A DNA stretch of 64,000 nucleotides from Armillaria gallica (GCA_037576215.1 JBANDB010000014.1:1736001-1800000), one strand, 5' to 3'. Shown: positions 1 through 13,431, counted from the stretch's first letter. Notes: generated from the letters alone by a model not told the origin. Translations and numbers: made by a program.

Positions 1-1032
1 GCGCTTTCTCTTTCCGCGCCGCGCGGTAGCGGTTTCAGGTGGAGCTATAATTTCAGGCTCGATAGACGGCGGAGGGGGGAGTTCATCCTCAGAATCATCA
101 CTCATAACATTCTGTGTTCGGTTAGACCACTTCTCGGGCATGGTCACTTTCTCCAAATAGGCTTGTGCTCCGTTCTGTATAGAGGCCTTTTGTTCAACTA
201 TAGCATGATCGATGAGGCGGATATGTCGTTTAACCTGCAGGGGTTGGTCAATGGAAACAGTGGAAGCTCGGCGAAAAGCTACACACAGCACTGTAGGTGG
301 TTTCAGCGAGGTTGACCTTTTCCTCCCCGGCCTTGATCAATTCCTCAATCAGCCACGCAATTTGGCCTAGCATCTCTCTCGAGGTTTTGGGCTCTTTGAC
401 GCGTTCTTGTGGTAGGAACGGTGTAGCCGGAATCTGAGGTGTACCAACAGCCAGCTGATTGTGCAGAGGCGTACTAGGTAAAGGTGCGTCCGTCGCAGTA
501 GTTTCAGAAGCGCCTTCTGAGGCAGGAACGGCGTCAGAAAAATCATTCCCAGTGAGCTCTTTGGTAACATTGGGAGTTGTGATTTGGGCCACTGCGCGAC
601 GATGGGCGACATAAAGCCGAATTGTATCCTGCAGTTTCTTCTGATAGTCTAGAGAAATATTTTAACGTATTCGTTTAGAAATATACAAGTGCGAACCGTG
701 AGACTGTTGATCGAGTTCCTTAGTCAGGGATATTTGCCTCTGCGCCGTCAGCGCGAGCTGGTCAACGACTACGAACAATTTTTAGTTGAGTTTATAGAAA
801 GCGCTGAAAGGCGCGTACCTTCGAAGTGCTCTTCCCTTACAGCTTTCCACACCTCCTGCTCCTTCTCCAGGCGTATTTGTCGCGCCTCGTCAGTTTCGTC
901 GTCTGGCACCTTTTCCTCGTCATCAGATTGGTTTTCTGGATCCTCAAGGTGCTCAATTGGTGCCGCTTCGATGTTTACCGGGTCCGCGAAGACCTCTGAG
1001 CGCCGCCGTTTCCGAGAACGAGTACTAGACAT
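1..1032 (-). CDS. ING-family (inhibitor of growth) chromatin protein, 3' part missing
   Basis: ING proteins are subunits of histone acetyltransferase or deacetylase complexes (Yng2 in NuA4, Yng1 in NuA3, Pho23 in Rpd3L) and read H3K4me3 through a C-terminal PHD finger. The start is the ATG at 1032, followed by a basic MSSTRSRKRRR stretch and an acidic segment. An intron (about 769-817) leads to VVDQLALTAQRQISLTKELD, the ING N-terminal helical signature. A second intron (ending near 648) leads to YQKKLQDTIRLYVAHRRAVA. Further on, IAWLIEELIKAGEEKVNLAE and VKRHIRLIDHAIVEQ complete the ING coiled-coil region. The remaining in-window sequence is a linker ending in basic RRGKRKR at the left edge. 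The PHD finger should lie outside the window and is not visible, so the exact paralogue (Yng2, Yng1 or Pho23 type) cannot be fixed. Confidence 0.88.
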
Positions 1033-4000
1033 GGTGATGGTGGATTTGAAGATGGAAGGATCCAAGCACGTGGCTGTGATCTTATGACTCGATCCGATCA
1101 TGTCTACTAATAGTAATATAGTAATACGAACTACCGATGAACGCAAGTGGCAAGGTGAACGTTCTGTAAAGGTTCTGGGTGAACGGAGTGAACGACTCTG
1201 CTCATCTTGTCTTTGTTGAAACGGAAACAAGTGTTAATGTCCTCCAAAAAGCACTATAGTTACAATTCAGGAGCCAGTGATTCCTACTAAGTACCTCAGG
1301 GCGTGATACGTCGCCGCGTACTGATTTTGCATGAAATACTCAGTGACGGGCACGACCAGTCAAATTCAAAAAAGGACTTTAAGGCAACATCGCATGGACA
1401 GGACTCCTGAAAACCGCATTGCCTGTGTCCGACATTTTCAATATGAGGATAATGTGATCTGGGCGACCGCGGCGAACATCTGACTACGTTCATGTACACC
1501 GTTCAGTTTTTAGGCATGTCGGTAGTCATACGATAGTCAGATCATACTGTGCACACAAAGCGCGGAAATAAAGCTCTTGACGGTCTAAGGATAAGTATAC
1601 AGTAGAGTTGCCCGTGAGTTCTGCCAAGGCCGAGCCACATCCCAGAATTGCAACACGATGTCGCTAAGCCGATCATCCAAGGGGCCCATCATGAAAGGCT
1701 TTCAATGCGTATTCTCAATGCCCTAGGCAGATTGCTACTTACGGGAAGTTCAGTACTAGATAATTAATCCGAAACTCCGCTCATCATGAAGATCATTCAC
1801 GCGGCCTGCCGCAAAGTAGGGCGGCGTCTGCATCGAATGAAACGTATTCCAAGGGCGAAGGTCAGTCAGTAGGTGACGGTCGGACACTTCTTGACGGGAA
1901 GCGTAGTGGTATTTGGCCAGCATGATGATTTTATGAAGAAAAGGCGGGAATATGTAATTATGGTCAATACGTGTAGCATGGTACATACAAAGGGATGTCA
2001 AGTGGCGCTCTCGTGTGTACGGAAGCTCTGAAGTCAAGGGGAGAACTCTGACCGAGCCTCATTACAGCTGCACATAGCTTGACAGCCATGATGAAAGAGT
2101 GCTCGGACTTCATCATAAACCGGACTTCGAGCGCAAAAAAGGGTCACCGAGGCCGCCGAAAAACTATAGACCACGGTTTATGACGAAGTCAAAATTTCTC
2201 GCAAAACACGTCCAACTGTCAAGCTCTATGCAAACAGCTGTAAATGATTCGTTCGTCTACAAGAAACTTTACGGAATATCGGTGTGACTACCCACCGGCA
2301 TCATTACTGTATGCTTGTTCTGGTTCCTGTCTCGTATTGATTTCTTCCTTCATTTTTCCAATTTTATTCAGATTGTAATGTTCCTTTAACAAGAGAATGG
2401 AAGCGTTCTCGCTCAGTACTCTGTTGAATGTTGTCAGACTGGAAACGGTTCCTGGACGCCAACAACGCCAACAAACGGCCGTTCAACCTAGGATAAATTG
2501 AGTAGCCGGACGTCCAACAATACTGAACAGCTATGCGATACCATGGTACGATGCGGGGCTATTTTTAATTTTAGAGCCTAGCAAAATACGCTCGTTCTCG
2601 TGGGTTTTGAGTGTTGCATTTGTCATATATTAAGCCCAGCACACGGGGTTAAGTACGTAGATGTGTACCCTGAATACCGCTTTATTTTTGTCCTGATTGG
2701 ATCGCGGAGGAGGAAGCACCAGTATGCGACTTTGGGGTTTCGGAAGAGGTCGAGGTTGTGACCGAGGCCTCGACGGCTCCAACGATATAGGAAAACGCGC
2801 CGTGGCTCGCTCCAACGTGCAGTGATGAGACGGTATATTCGTCAATCAATCATACTCTTGTAATTGCAACTTTTGAGTTGGTGACGGAGTGGGCCGATAG
2901 AGGTTCATTTCACAAAGGACATCAGCGTCTTCAAGAAGGTACCCGCGAGACCTGTGAAGGAGGCGGTGAACAAGTGGCCGTCGGATGATCCATGAACGGG
3001 ATGCTGGCGAGAGGTGCTTCGCAGCGGCGACCTCGATAATCCTAGGCGAGGCGATAAGGTCAGCATGCCTGTGGAGCTGGCCTGATGACATGTCGGTTAG
3101 AGTTAAGGAGGCAAGACGATACGAACGGCGTCGTTTCGCGTTCTACTGGGCAGCAGTATCAGGTGTACTCGGCGTTTAGCTGGAACGATGAAGCTACAGT
3201 GGTGAGCAAGACCCGATTGGCCTGCCTGTCTTGTCAGCAGACTCGGCACCCGTCAGCATTCGGATCCCAAGCTGGTCAAGAGCTTACCAGCTAGAGGGCC
3301 TTGTAGCTGGCTGTTCCCGGGCGGCATATGTTGGTCGCAAGTATTAAAGGGGGTTTGCTTCTGTGACAAACATGGAACTCTGCGGCAACCGTCTCGCCTT
3401 GTTCGTTCTGTACCATCCGCCGAAGCCAATATGAGGAGCGACAATGCATAGACAGTTCTGCGCCAGCTGGATGTGGACAACCGAACCGCGGGAGGCTTGA
3501 AGCTGTGAGCCAGGAAATTGGCTGAGCAGAGAGGCACGAGGTTCAATTTGAAACCAGCTGGTACAGTGGCTTCACAAAATCTTCCGCTGTTCCGGGCTTC
3601 CCCTCCCTCCGTCGTCTTCTTCAAGACCTCCAGCAAATCACCGGGCAATACATGGTGCGATCTTCACTTTTGACGGACCAGCTTGAGCGCAGAACCCAGT
3701 CAGCACGGATAGTACCCTCTCCTATCGCCCCACATCATTGCACGCTGTAGCCAGGACAAGAGCCCGTCATGAGAAAACAAGGCTGGTATGCTTCATTTGG
3801 CTGCACAAGAGATCAAATTTGACATCAATTTCCGTTGGCAGCCCCGACAACATCGCCAGCGTCTGCGACTGCCTTTAGTATCTATGTGGCAATAACAAGA
3901 AGCTCGGCATACCTGGAGCAATAGCGCTGAAGGCTATGAGCCATCTTGACTGCAGAAACTTGCGGCGGTGGCAATCTGTCAGTCTCATTATTCCTCGATA

Positions 4001-5692
4001 GCATCCTGTTTACTCCTAGAACTCTGCAGATGCCAGGACGTCCATTTCCGATAGAACATGGAAAGGCACCAGCTAAAGAGACCTCGAACATCTGCACATG
4101 TAAACCTAGTTTCCCAAGCCAGTCTTCCAAATCACTACGGACGGGGCGGGGCCATCAAGGTCAACAACCCGGGTTCCCAGCTCGACGGCCATCTCCAGAG
4201 TTCACCGTCCACCCCCATCAGACGTCGACATTGTACCTTTTGGTGCTAGATCCGCGAGGAGGTCCGAGCGACGTCCATCCGACACACATGTGCCCTGCTG
4301 GTTCGAGTTGCAGTGCAGCTCGAGCGCATCGTCAGAGAAGCACACGACACGAAATCCTAAGACATCTCTACCAGCACTAGTTTCATCCCGACGACCCTGA
4401 GGGTGACATGTCGATGGGGGGAAGATCCATCCCCTTCGCGTTCACAGAGCGTTCAGGTCCCAACCGGCTTGAGGAGGTCATCCTGCGACTAGACGCCTCC
4501 TTTTCGCCCCCTCCTTTTCGCTACCCCACCTTACAGCGGGCTCGTGGCAATAGTGATCCTGCTGTGTTGGCTGTTCGATATAGCATTCAATTCATAACCG
4601 ATAGCATCCCTAGAAGCCTTAGAACGCGGGAAAAGTGCTGATAGGGCGAAGCAGAACCCACTAAACTCCAGGAATACGTGAATCTGGTTCCTATAATCTT
4701 GAAGTGTGGAGTTTTAGAGGGTTTAGGACGCCATCGTAGACCATCGATCCTTCACCCCCCCAGGAAACACCATTACGCCAAAGATGACGTGAGGACAAGA
4801 GATTATGTCCTTCTTTGTGAGGGTTTCCCTGCTGTTTCGTACAGGATTCCTGAATTCCAATGTTTCACACTGTCAGCGAGAAATTCATCGTGAATCAACA
4901 CGTACAATTGTTTCCGACATTCTATCGAGCTCCCTGATCCAGCCACAACCCTTCAAACATCGAACACGAGTGTCTTCCTGCCTTGTTGTCCGTCCCCACG
5001 CAAGGATCGTGCATTGTTCGTGCATTTGAGCTGGGGTCTACCAGTATGTTCGGTAGAGGTTCCGACCTAGCTTGACGATGACAGCAAACGTACGTGACAC
5101 CGGTTCTTTCCGTTTATACGGGCAGGGAAGTTCATACCCCCCCATTCCTTCACATGCTGAACGAAACCCGTACAGGCCTTTGGAATAATCCTGACATTTT
5201 AGCGACCGTAGCCCGCCCGTGCTGCACTGGACCCCTCCCCAGTTTGGCAATGGGTTGTGGACATTGAAATCGGAGCTCCATTGTGTTCTTTCCCGATTAC
5301 CCAGTCTCTGTCGACTTTTTCCAAACCTAGCGTGTACTGGGTGGCGGTTCTTTTCTACGCGACGCGATCGTCACGATCGAAATTTTTTTTCGCGATGAAC
5401 AAAAATATATGGTGAAGGAGGTGTCCGTGCGAACACATTTCTCGTGAAGAATATGCGACCGACACGGAAATTTGCACGCTCCATGAAGCATATCGGCATC
5501 ACGATGGGGCTATTCAATGGACAAGAACACGGTTACTAATTATTGATTTTGGAAGCATGTATACACGGTGTAGTTAGAATGTACAAGCCAGGAGGCATCA
5601 TATATTAGACAAAGATAGCGAGCAAGGAGTGTACGTAGAGGTAGATACAAAACACGTTCAAGAAAGAGTAAGAAAAAACTATATCCACAGAA
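1033..5692. other. 4.7 kb region without a recognisable gene
   Basis: Both strands contain only short open frames (up to 144 codons, e.g. 3946-4380 on + and 3253-3648 on -). None shows a family motif I recognise, and none could be extended through plausible GT..AG introns into a conserved protein. The stretch next to 1032 must contain the ING promoter, and that next to 5692 the 3' UTR of the zinc-cluster gene. The rest may be decayed coding or transposon DNA, or a lineage-specific gene I cannot see. It is by far the longest gene-free stretch in the window. Confidence 0.5.
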
Positions 5693-6559
5693 TTACTTGT
5701 CCACTCCATTGTGATCACCGGTGATACCCATTTCGACCGGTTGCTTCCCATACACGGGGGACGGATATGTGTAAGGAGCCGGGGGCATCTGAACCTGAGC
5801 ATCCGGCCTAGCGACGACATATGATGGATATGGTTGGGCATACGGAGCAAGGAAGGTGGTTGAATAGAACTGGTGGGGAGATTGAGGGGGATAAGGCTGG
5901 GCGTCACCCTCCTGGTTGTGCTGCAAGGAAGGGGGCGGTGGTGGTGGGACAGAAGTAATGAAAAACTGGGGGTAGAAATTAGGCGCCTCGCCTGGTTTCC
6001 CGAGAGGCGGCGGCGGGTATTGGCCATAGTATCCCGGGGGATAACCTACTGGACCCATGTAGGGAGCAGTAGGGGGAGGACCGGCTGGCTGGACCGGAAC
6101 TCCATTGATAGGCAAGCCTTGAGGGTCCTCGACCTGGTCAGAGGCATTGCCTGCGCGATCTCCAGGTCAATTGTCATCACTTGCGACAGAGAGAGCGGCT
6201 GCAAAAGAGCTGTACACACCTTTTCCATCGCGCTTCTTGTAGGGACCTCGCTTAATCCCCTTCCTTCGCTCCTTGCGTTGGGAATCAACGCACTCCTCGG
6301 AGACGCCGTACTTGACACAGCGAAGGCAGGGCCTGGCGTCGTCGCACTTTTTGCATGCCTTCTGGCAGTTAGTGCAGGCGTTCTTGACCTGACGACGCTT
6401 CAAGCGGAGAGGCTGAGTAGGAACCAGGCCCTGGGGATACGGATACATGTGCAAAGACATGGGCGGGTAAGCCAGAGAATGTATTATAGGCGGAGAAAGA
6501 GAATCTGTGGTCGAGGGAGAATCGAGGAGATCGTCCGGGTCGGGGTCATTTGAGGACAT
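5693..6559 (-). CDS. Zn2Cys6 fungal transcription factor, proline-rich C-terminus
   Basis: This is a probable nuclear DNA-binding regulator. The start is the ATG at 6559. About 60 residues in comes a zinc cluster, ACTNCQKACKKCDDARPCLRC, then VKYGVSEEC. The spacing is CX2CX6CX5CX2CX8C, the Zn2Cys6 pattern, with one extra Cys inside the first loop. A basic linker (RKERRKGIKRGPYKKRDGKG) follows. An intron (about 6156-6225, donor GTGTGT, with a TTGAC branch-like sequence) is needed to join this to the second exon. That exon encodes a low-complexity Pro/Tyr/Gln-rich tail (PPGYYGQYPPPP, SVPPPPPPSLQH) ending GVDK at 5693, typical of an activation domain. There is no fungal_trans middle homology domain, so the protein is short (about 260 aa). 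Target genes are unknown. Confidence 0.85.
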
Positions 6560-7188
6560 GGAAACCTATCCTACTGCGCGTTGACGCGCTGAAGAGGAAG
6601 CAAGGGCAAAGCAAGGCTGTATAATGGAAGTAATGGATAAAGCCTGGTAATGGTTGGGTAAGCCACATGACAGGGACGTTCTTGCCCAAAATAAGAACTA
6701 TACCGTGAATCCCTTCGTGCTGCATGTCCCGCAAACAGCGCCGGCGTATTACTGAGCAGTGATGGCACGGCTAGACCCTGTTCACCAATTACCGTCCTCA
6801 CGAGCTGGTTCAGTACTCAACCAATACCGCATACAAGCAGTGCCACCCAACCCTCCCCCGCTCAATCACTTACTGACGTGGCACGAATCTTCTTCGCCTC
6901 ACATTCTCTCTCTCTCTTATCTAAATATCTAGTAAATTCAACAGTAAATTGTACAAAAGAAAAGAAATACATCATATTTTTACTCTCTGATGGTCACGCT
7001 ATTGACAAGCAAGGACAAACCCAGGACATGCGGTGAACGACGACGAGCGCACGGACTCAAACAGCATCCTCCGCCCGTCACCGTCGTTCTCAGTGTCGAG
7101 CAGCTGGGGCTGCTCTCTCGTGCTCACCGCTCAGCATTGCCTTTTCCTCCTTTCTTTTTCTCCTCCTCTCCCTTTCGTTCTTTCCTCC
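6560..7188. promoter_or_regulatory. divergent intergenic region between Zn2Cys6 gene and DYRK gene
   Basis: These 629 bp separate two divergent start codons (6559 on -, 7189 on +), so they must hold both promoters. A pyrimidine-rich tract (7141-7188, many CTTT/CTCC runs) sits directly before the DYRK ATG, as is common in fungal promoters. There is an AT-rich stretch at 6915-6985. No specific factor site could be assigned. Confidence 0.5.
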
Positions 7189-10100
7189 ATGTCGACACCG
7201 CCATCTCCGGTGGCCTCAAACGCCAGCTTCAGGAGAAGGGAGCGTCCTCCAGCACTAGAGATACACACTGGATCCACTCCGTTGTCCAGTAACGTTACCA
7301 ACCGCGATGAACGCGACGATGGGTTTCTTGCCGATTCATCTCGCACGGTCCAGGTTCGTCTCTTTCTTTCTCTTTTTTCTCATCTTTCATTAGCTTCTAC
7401 CCTGACGTCTATTCTAGCCCAGCGTGCTTGTGTCCCCAGCCCAGGAGCTGCCACCGATGGATTCGGATTACCCCGCGTCTCGTTCTACTTCAACGACTTC
7501 CTCTCTGGACCCTTACTATTTTGGCCTCCAATCTGGCTCGGACTCGCCCTATCCTCCTCCTTTACCAACTGCACCATCTTTGAGAGCCACCCCCGAGAGT
7601 AGGCCTATCACAGAGCCCGTCACTCCTGCAAGGGACCCTGCGAATATCGATAGGCGAGGCTTGGTTGGTGTAGGAGAGCTCGCTACTCCTCGATGGACGC
7701 GCAGCAACAGTGGCAGCGAGGAAAAGATCTCTATTCCCGAACCTCTTTTGGAAAACGAACCGTATCAGGTCGTCGAGGCAGCAGATGCTACAGAAGATGA
7801 TGTACCAGACAGCCCATGGACAATCGAGGCCGTAGATGGCGAGTCTTCGGAAAAAGAAGATGTGCGTTATCACTATCTTCTCCTCCCCATCGTCTTTTCA
7901 TACTCAATCAGGTTGTCAATACGGCACCACTCTCTCGCCCTCTTCGGGCGCGACCATCAATAACTGAAGAGAGTGGGGGTGAGGAGATCCTGTACCCTCG
8001 GAAAACAACCGCACCAGCACCAAAGCTTCCGAAGCCTACGTTTGGAGCCAGTTTCGCTGACGAGCTTTCACCCCAAGTGCCTGAGTTATCCCTCTCTGAG
8101 TCTAGTTCCCCTCCTAGTGCATTTCTCCTCCAATTCGTAGAGCAAAGAAGCGTAGTTCAGACGAGTTTGAGCTGGATCAGGCTGGCTCCCTTGTGTCAAA
8201 GCATATTGGTGCTTCGGGTTCGTCAAAGACCAAGGAGGAGAAACCGTCGACTCGTCGTCATCGCAGCCTCAACTCGGGGAGCATTTCGAGTTCGACACGA
8301 GAATCCAAGACTAGAAAACGAGAAAGCATTGGCCTTTCCACTGGCAGCAACGTGAAGAGTACCCCTCCCGCGAAAGAGAAGCATGCGCGACAAGCTTCTG
8401 CTAGCTCATCGTCCTCTAGCCATACGGATGTGCATCCGCGACGGGTTCATACTACCGATTTCTCCCATCTACCCCCTTCGCCATCCTCTTCGTCAATCCA
8501 ACAGTTTCTTCGGCAGGCGAGTAGCAACGGCCCGCATACTCCACCACTGAATCCAACACGAGAGCCACATCATAACTCCGCCAACGTCGCACATTCGCTA
8601 CTTCGAGGGACCCAGGAGGGGTGGTCAGGTATGGATGATGAAGCTACGGCTGAGGCGTTACGCAAGCTGGATGGTCTATCTGGACGAAGTGCTCGGACAA
8701 GGGCGAGTGTCGGTAGCCTTGGTCGTCCCCTCAGTCTCAGTCGGCCTGGAAGTCGACCTGGGACTCCGGCCAAGACTGGCAATCAATTGGAAAGTGCTGG
8801 AGAGGGCAAACCTAGCCGTACTGCGAGCACTGCGAAAGAAAGAGACCTCGCTCAGCGCCAGCTATTGGGCTTACATCCACCGGAAGATTCCCTTCTTGAT
8901 GTCGAACCCATTGGAAGTGCCATCAGCAGTGACGAGCAGCAACCTCCTTATCCCCACCTCGTGGAGAAGACGCCTAAAAAGAATGGTACTGGGAGTGCCC
9001 GATCTAGTTTCACACCCAAGCGTGGCTCTGCTTCGTCGACCACGTATGGGAGTACTCCAACGACCAGCTCACGAGATTCTGCTCAGATGTCTGTCGCCAC
9101 TAGTGCGACATCTGTTTCAGCCGCTTCATTGCGCAAGGCGCGTAGAAACAGTGCAGGCAGTGATATTTCCAGCGTACATTCAAGTGACGCCACTTCGCTA
9201 AAGGATCGTGTAGCGTCACTGGCCGTAAATGGTGATACTCAAGATGATGCCGACGTTCCTCCGGTGCCACCGTTGCCGAAAGATTTGTTATCTACTTACA
9301 GGTCACCACCTTCAACAGCTGCAGGCGCGAACCTTCCGTCTCCGGCTATTCCGGACGACAAAGACAAACGGATCAGCCATGAGCACGCTGGTAGTGATCG
9401 TCTCGAGATACCTAACGTGAATCCTTCATTAGAAGCGTCCCCGGCCCGACGGCAGAGCCAGCTGAATTCAACGGGATATACGAGCAGCACCGTGAATTCG
9501 GCTCCTGAATCGACCCCAGTTGTTCACAAGACGCCATCCAAGAAATGGAGTTTCTCTAATGCACTGAACCTCATGTCGGGCTCGCCTTCTTCCTCGAGCC
9601 ATAGATCTAGCGGCTTCCCGCTCAGTCCTCGAGCTGTCACTTTCGGTCAGCAGATACGCAGATCCACTTCTAAGGACCAGGCGCTATCGCACTCTGTACC
9701 TCCCAGCGCCCCTTGGTCTCCTACGCAGCCAGACGCGATGGCCTCCGCTTCATCCCTCGCCTCGTTGTCGTCCATAGGGTCTGTGCGTACGCCAGCGCCG
9801 GTCCCACCGTCGAAGACTCCCGAAGGAATCACTGTTCCAAGCCGATCGGGCACAGATTCCAGTGCGAGCACGAGCCATACATTTGCATTAGCCGCACCAC
9901 AAGCGCCGCTAAGCCCTTCCTCTTCTGTTCGACGAGGTCAATCCAAACGACTCACACCTTCTTCTATCCCCTTCTTCCGTAGGTCATCATCTCAGTCAAT
10001 GCAGTTGCCCCCGTCGAGTGTCGTGACGCCGTCATCTCCGACACTTCCAGGTAATTCTACTATATTGCCAACTCGCAAGCAGAGCGCTTCTCCCGGTTTC

Positions 10101-13100
10101 GACTACAACCCTCCGTCGACCTCTGCTCATAAGAAGTCGTCCATGTTGAGTTTAGGTCTTCCTTCATTATTGAAAGGGTCAAGTTCAAGGAAGAGTCTCC
10201 ACAGCGATTCGAGAGAGTCCGTCAAGGATTCGCCTCGGAAGGACTCAGAGAAGGCACGGTCAGAGAAGAAGAAGGAAGACAAGGAACGGAGTGAGAGCAG
10301 GATCTCGGTGCTCATGGGTAGGAAGCGGGGCAAAGTGCGTGAAATTTCCCATTCAATTTAATTCTGTGGTGACCATATGACTGCTACTAGACAGTTTCCT
10401 CTACGGATCCCCGGAAACCAAAGTCGCCGGTAAATTTGCCCCCAATGCAAATGTCAGCCCTAGAGCCAGCGACGGCCCAGCGCGTTGCACGACTGAAGGC
10501 CTCCACCTCGTCTTCAATGTCTACGCCAGCTCGTGGAACTTCGTCTCGAGTGACTGCTCAAACTATGAGCTCTATGCAGAAACAGTCTGATGCGTCGCTT
10601 CGCAGCCGAAATCAGCTACCTACGATTGCAGGATCACCTTCTGTGGGGAATGTGTCGAAGGATTCGAAAGAGTCTGTTTCATCTGCATTGACGAACTCGA
10701 CATTGGGACATCCCAAGGAGACTCCGACGAAGATCCCCCGCATATCCAGCCGAACGTCAGCAGCTCCGTCGCCGCCTTTGAAAGGCTCATTGACGCTATC
10801 TAATCGACGGACGAGTATGACAGTTAATGCCACGCCCTCCTCTGCTAACCCCTCCCCAACGGAGCTGAACGAATTTGGTGTAACGGACAGTACGCCCGGA
10901 GTTAAGACAGTAACCGGTTCAACAAAAGGTATCAGATCATCCCCTTCTACACTGTCAGCGTCTCGCGTGCCTCGTCAAGTATCTGGAAATGCGTCATCGA
11001 CTTCAGGTATCCTCCCGCGCAAGAGTAATCGTGACTCGATATCATTTACTGGCCTTCGGAAAACGTCTACGTCGTCTGTGGCATCTCTCTCAACGTCTGC
11101 AGCTGCAACAGATGCACCAGCGTCCCATCATCATCATCGGTTCTCTGCGCTCTCGCCCTCTAAAGGTCTCAAGCTTCTCAGTCCGAAGATCTCACTGCCC
11201 ACTTCTCGATCCTCAAATAGTACAAGCACGCACAACATACATCAAGCCATAGCATCCGCGTCATCGAGCCGGCAGTCGTTATCTACACCCTCGCCGGCGC
11301 CTAGTTCAGTCGATGAAGAGGAGCTTCTTGGGGACGAAGAAATGATGCATTACATCAAGCGACAGCAAGCGAAGAAGATGGCCAATGGTGCGACGCAGGA
11401 AGAATTGGACGAACTGCTTCGCTTTCCTGAACCTTTACCTCCAGGAAAACCTTCTTCTCCCTCATGTGTGTATCTTCGTGTGTTCCGTTTCGCGTCTTGA
11501 CTAACATGTTTTGAATTATAGCGATTATTAAAGGGTCTCAAGGCCAGTATCTCTCTGATTATGAGCGCAAAGAGATCCTGGATTTCCCTTCCGTTTACTG
11601 TATTGGTGCACGGAGTAAAAAGAAAATGGCATCTCCTGACAACTCTTCTAATAATTACGGCTACGACGACGAGCGGGGCGACTACCAGGTTGTCAATCAC
11701 GATCATTTGGCATACCGGTATGAAGTCATAGATACGTTGGGGAAAGGCTCTTTTGGACAGGTGCTTCACTGTCGCGATCATTGTTCTGGCGAGTCGGTCG
11801 CAATCAAGATCATTCGGAACAAGAAACGGTTTCACCACCAGGCACTGGTTGAGATCAAGATCTTGGACAACCTTCGTAAATGGGTTTGTCTTCTCCGTGA
11901 TGATTCATGTCAAAAAACTCATCTCTCTGAAATAGGATGAAGACGAGAAACATCATGTCATTAAAATGACTGAGCACTTCTATTTCCGCAACCATTTGTG
12001 TATTGCGATGGAACTCTTGAGTATAAATCTTTATGAGCTAATCAAAGCAAACGGTTTCGTGGGGTTCACTACGGCATTGATTCGACGTTTTACGAGTCAA
12101 ATGCTAATGTCTTTGTCACTCATGCGACATCATCGCATTGTCCACTGTGACTTGAAGCCAGAGGCGAGCGCTTTTTCTATCCGCCTTATCAGCTATTGAC
12201 TGATGTATGAATGCTAGAACGTCCTACTGCGCCACCCTGCCAAGAGCGGTATCAAAGTAATCGACTTTGGAAGCAGTTGCTTTGAAACTGAGAAAAGTAA
12301 GCATTCTTTTTGTACACATAGCAAGTTATTCAGTTAGCTTCTCAGTCTATACATACATTCAGAGCCGATTTTATCGGTCACCGGAAGTGATCCTTGGTAT
12401 GAACTACCACATGGCTATCGATATGTGGAGTCTGGGGTGCATTCTCGCCGAACTGTATACCGGGTTCCCTATATTCCCAGGCGAGAATGAACAAGAACAA
12501 CTATCTTGTATCATGGAAGTGCTCGGCGTCCCGGATAAAGACTTTATCAACAAAAGCTCTCGTAAAAAGCTTTTCTTTGGTCAGTTGATCCTCCTTTCAA
12601 TATCTGCGCTCATTAACCTGATGACAAATAGATCCGGGTGGTGCGCCTCGCCTGGTTGTTAATTCCAAGGGACGCCGCCGTAGGCCGGGATCAAAAACTC
12701 TGGCTCAAGTGCTACGATGCAATGATGACGATTTTGTCGACTTTATCTCCAAATGCCTTGTTTGGGATCCCGAACGGCGCATCAAACCAGCTTCAGCTTT
12801 ACGACATCCTTTCGTTACCGGAGGTCGACGACCTAAAGTACTAACATCAACCTCAAAGAGTACACTGTCTACACCAAGTCTTAGTGGCCGCCGAAAGGAC
12901 ACAACAGAAACACCCAAGAAGTCTCTCATCAGCGCGCCGACACCTCTCACTGCACGATCGTCACGAACTACTGCCAGTAACGCCGCACCGCCCACCCCGA
13001 GTAGCTCATCCCATGCCTCGACCCTCGGTACTTCAAGATCATATCGAGCTTCTCAGCCACAGAGTCTTTCATCTTATCATTCGAGCCGTACTCTCAATGG

Positions 13101-13178
13101 ATATGCTGTAAGTTGATCAGGCCGCACCTTTTTCAATTCCTACTGACCCGTCATTTCAAGACCGCTACTGCCAAGTAA
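7189..13178 (+). CDS. Pom1-like DYRK family protein kinase
   Basis: This is a dual-specificity tyrosine-regulated kinase with a very long Ser/Thr/Pro-rich N-terminal region, as in fission yeast Pom1, a polarity and cell-size kinase. Exon 1 starts at 7189. Exons 7420-7860, about 7912-10338 and 10391-11490 encode the disordered region. The DYRK box precedes the kinase ([21 protein letters not shown]). An exon from 11936 carries HCDLKPE and joins to [11 protein letters not shown] and VIDFGSS. The activation loop [13 protein letters not shown] contains the DYRK YxY autophosphorylation site, and [13 protein letters not shown] follows. The intron at 12164-12217 must begin with GC, not GT, to keep DLKPEN. 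Near 8121 the frame changes: [14 protein letters not shown] continues one frame away, so there is either a 41 nt intron (8077-8117) or a single-base indel. The C-terminus is read as TATAK through a GTAAGT intron, stop at 13178; without that splice the stop is at 13116. Confidence 0.92.
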
Positions 13179-13431
13179 CTTCTTATTATTTTCTTTCTGT
13201 TCACGATGTGGATATTATTACTACGCTTTCTTAGATAAAATCATGCTAAACACTAAGCTGGCTTTCCCTTCATACCCTTGTGTTGCCGTATTCTCATCTA
13301 CCCCGTTTGTTATCATGTTCTGCATAATCGTCGCACTGTTCTTGCAATCTATAATCTGGGCATCATTTCTTCATGACACTTTATTGTACGATTCACACAT
13401 TAAGTGTGAACAAAGGGCTTGTTGGAAACTT

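Noticed and set aside
3946..4380. 144-codon plus-strand frame as a candidate protein gene
   Set aside because: Composition is low in information, no family motif, and the opposite strand is equally open; not supportable as a gene.
5360..5385. GATCGTCACGATC palindrome followed by a T run
   Set aside because: Too short and isolated to call an element or terminator in a fungal genome.
5873..6553. 226-codon plus-strand open frame
   Set aside because: It lies opposite the Zn2Cys6 gene, whose zinc cluster is clear; the plus frame is a GC-rich shadow without motifs.
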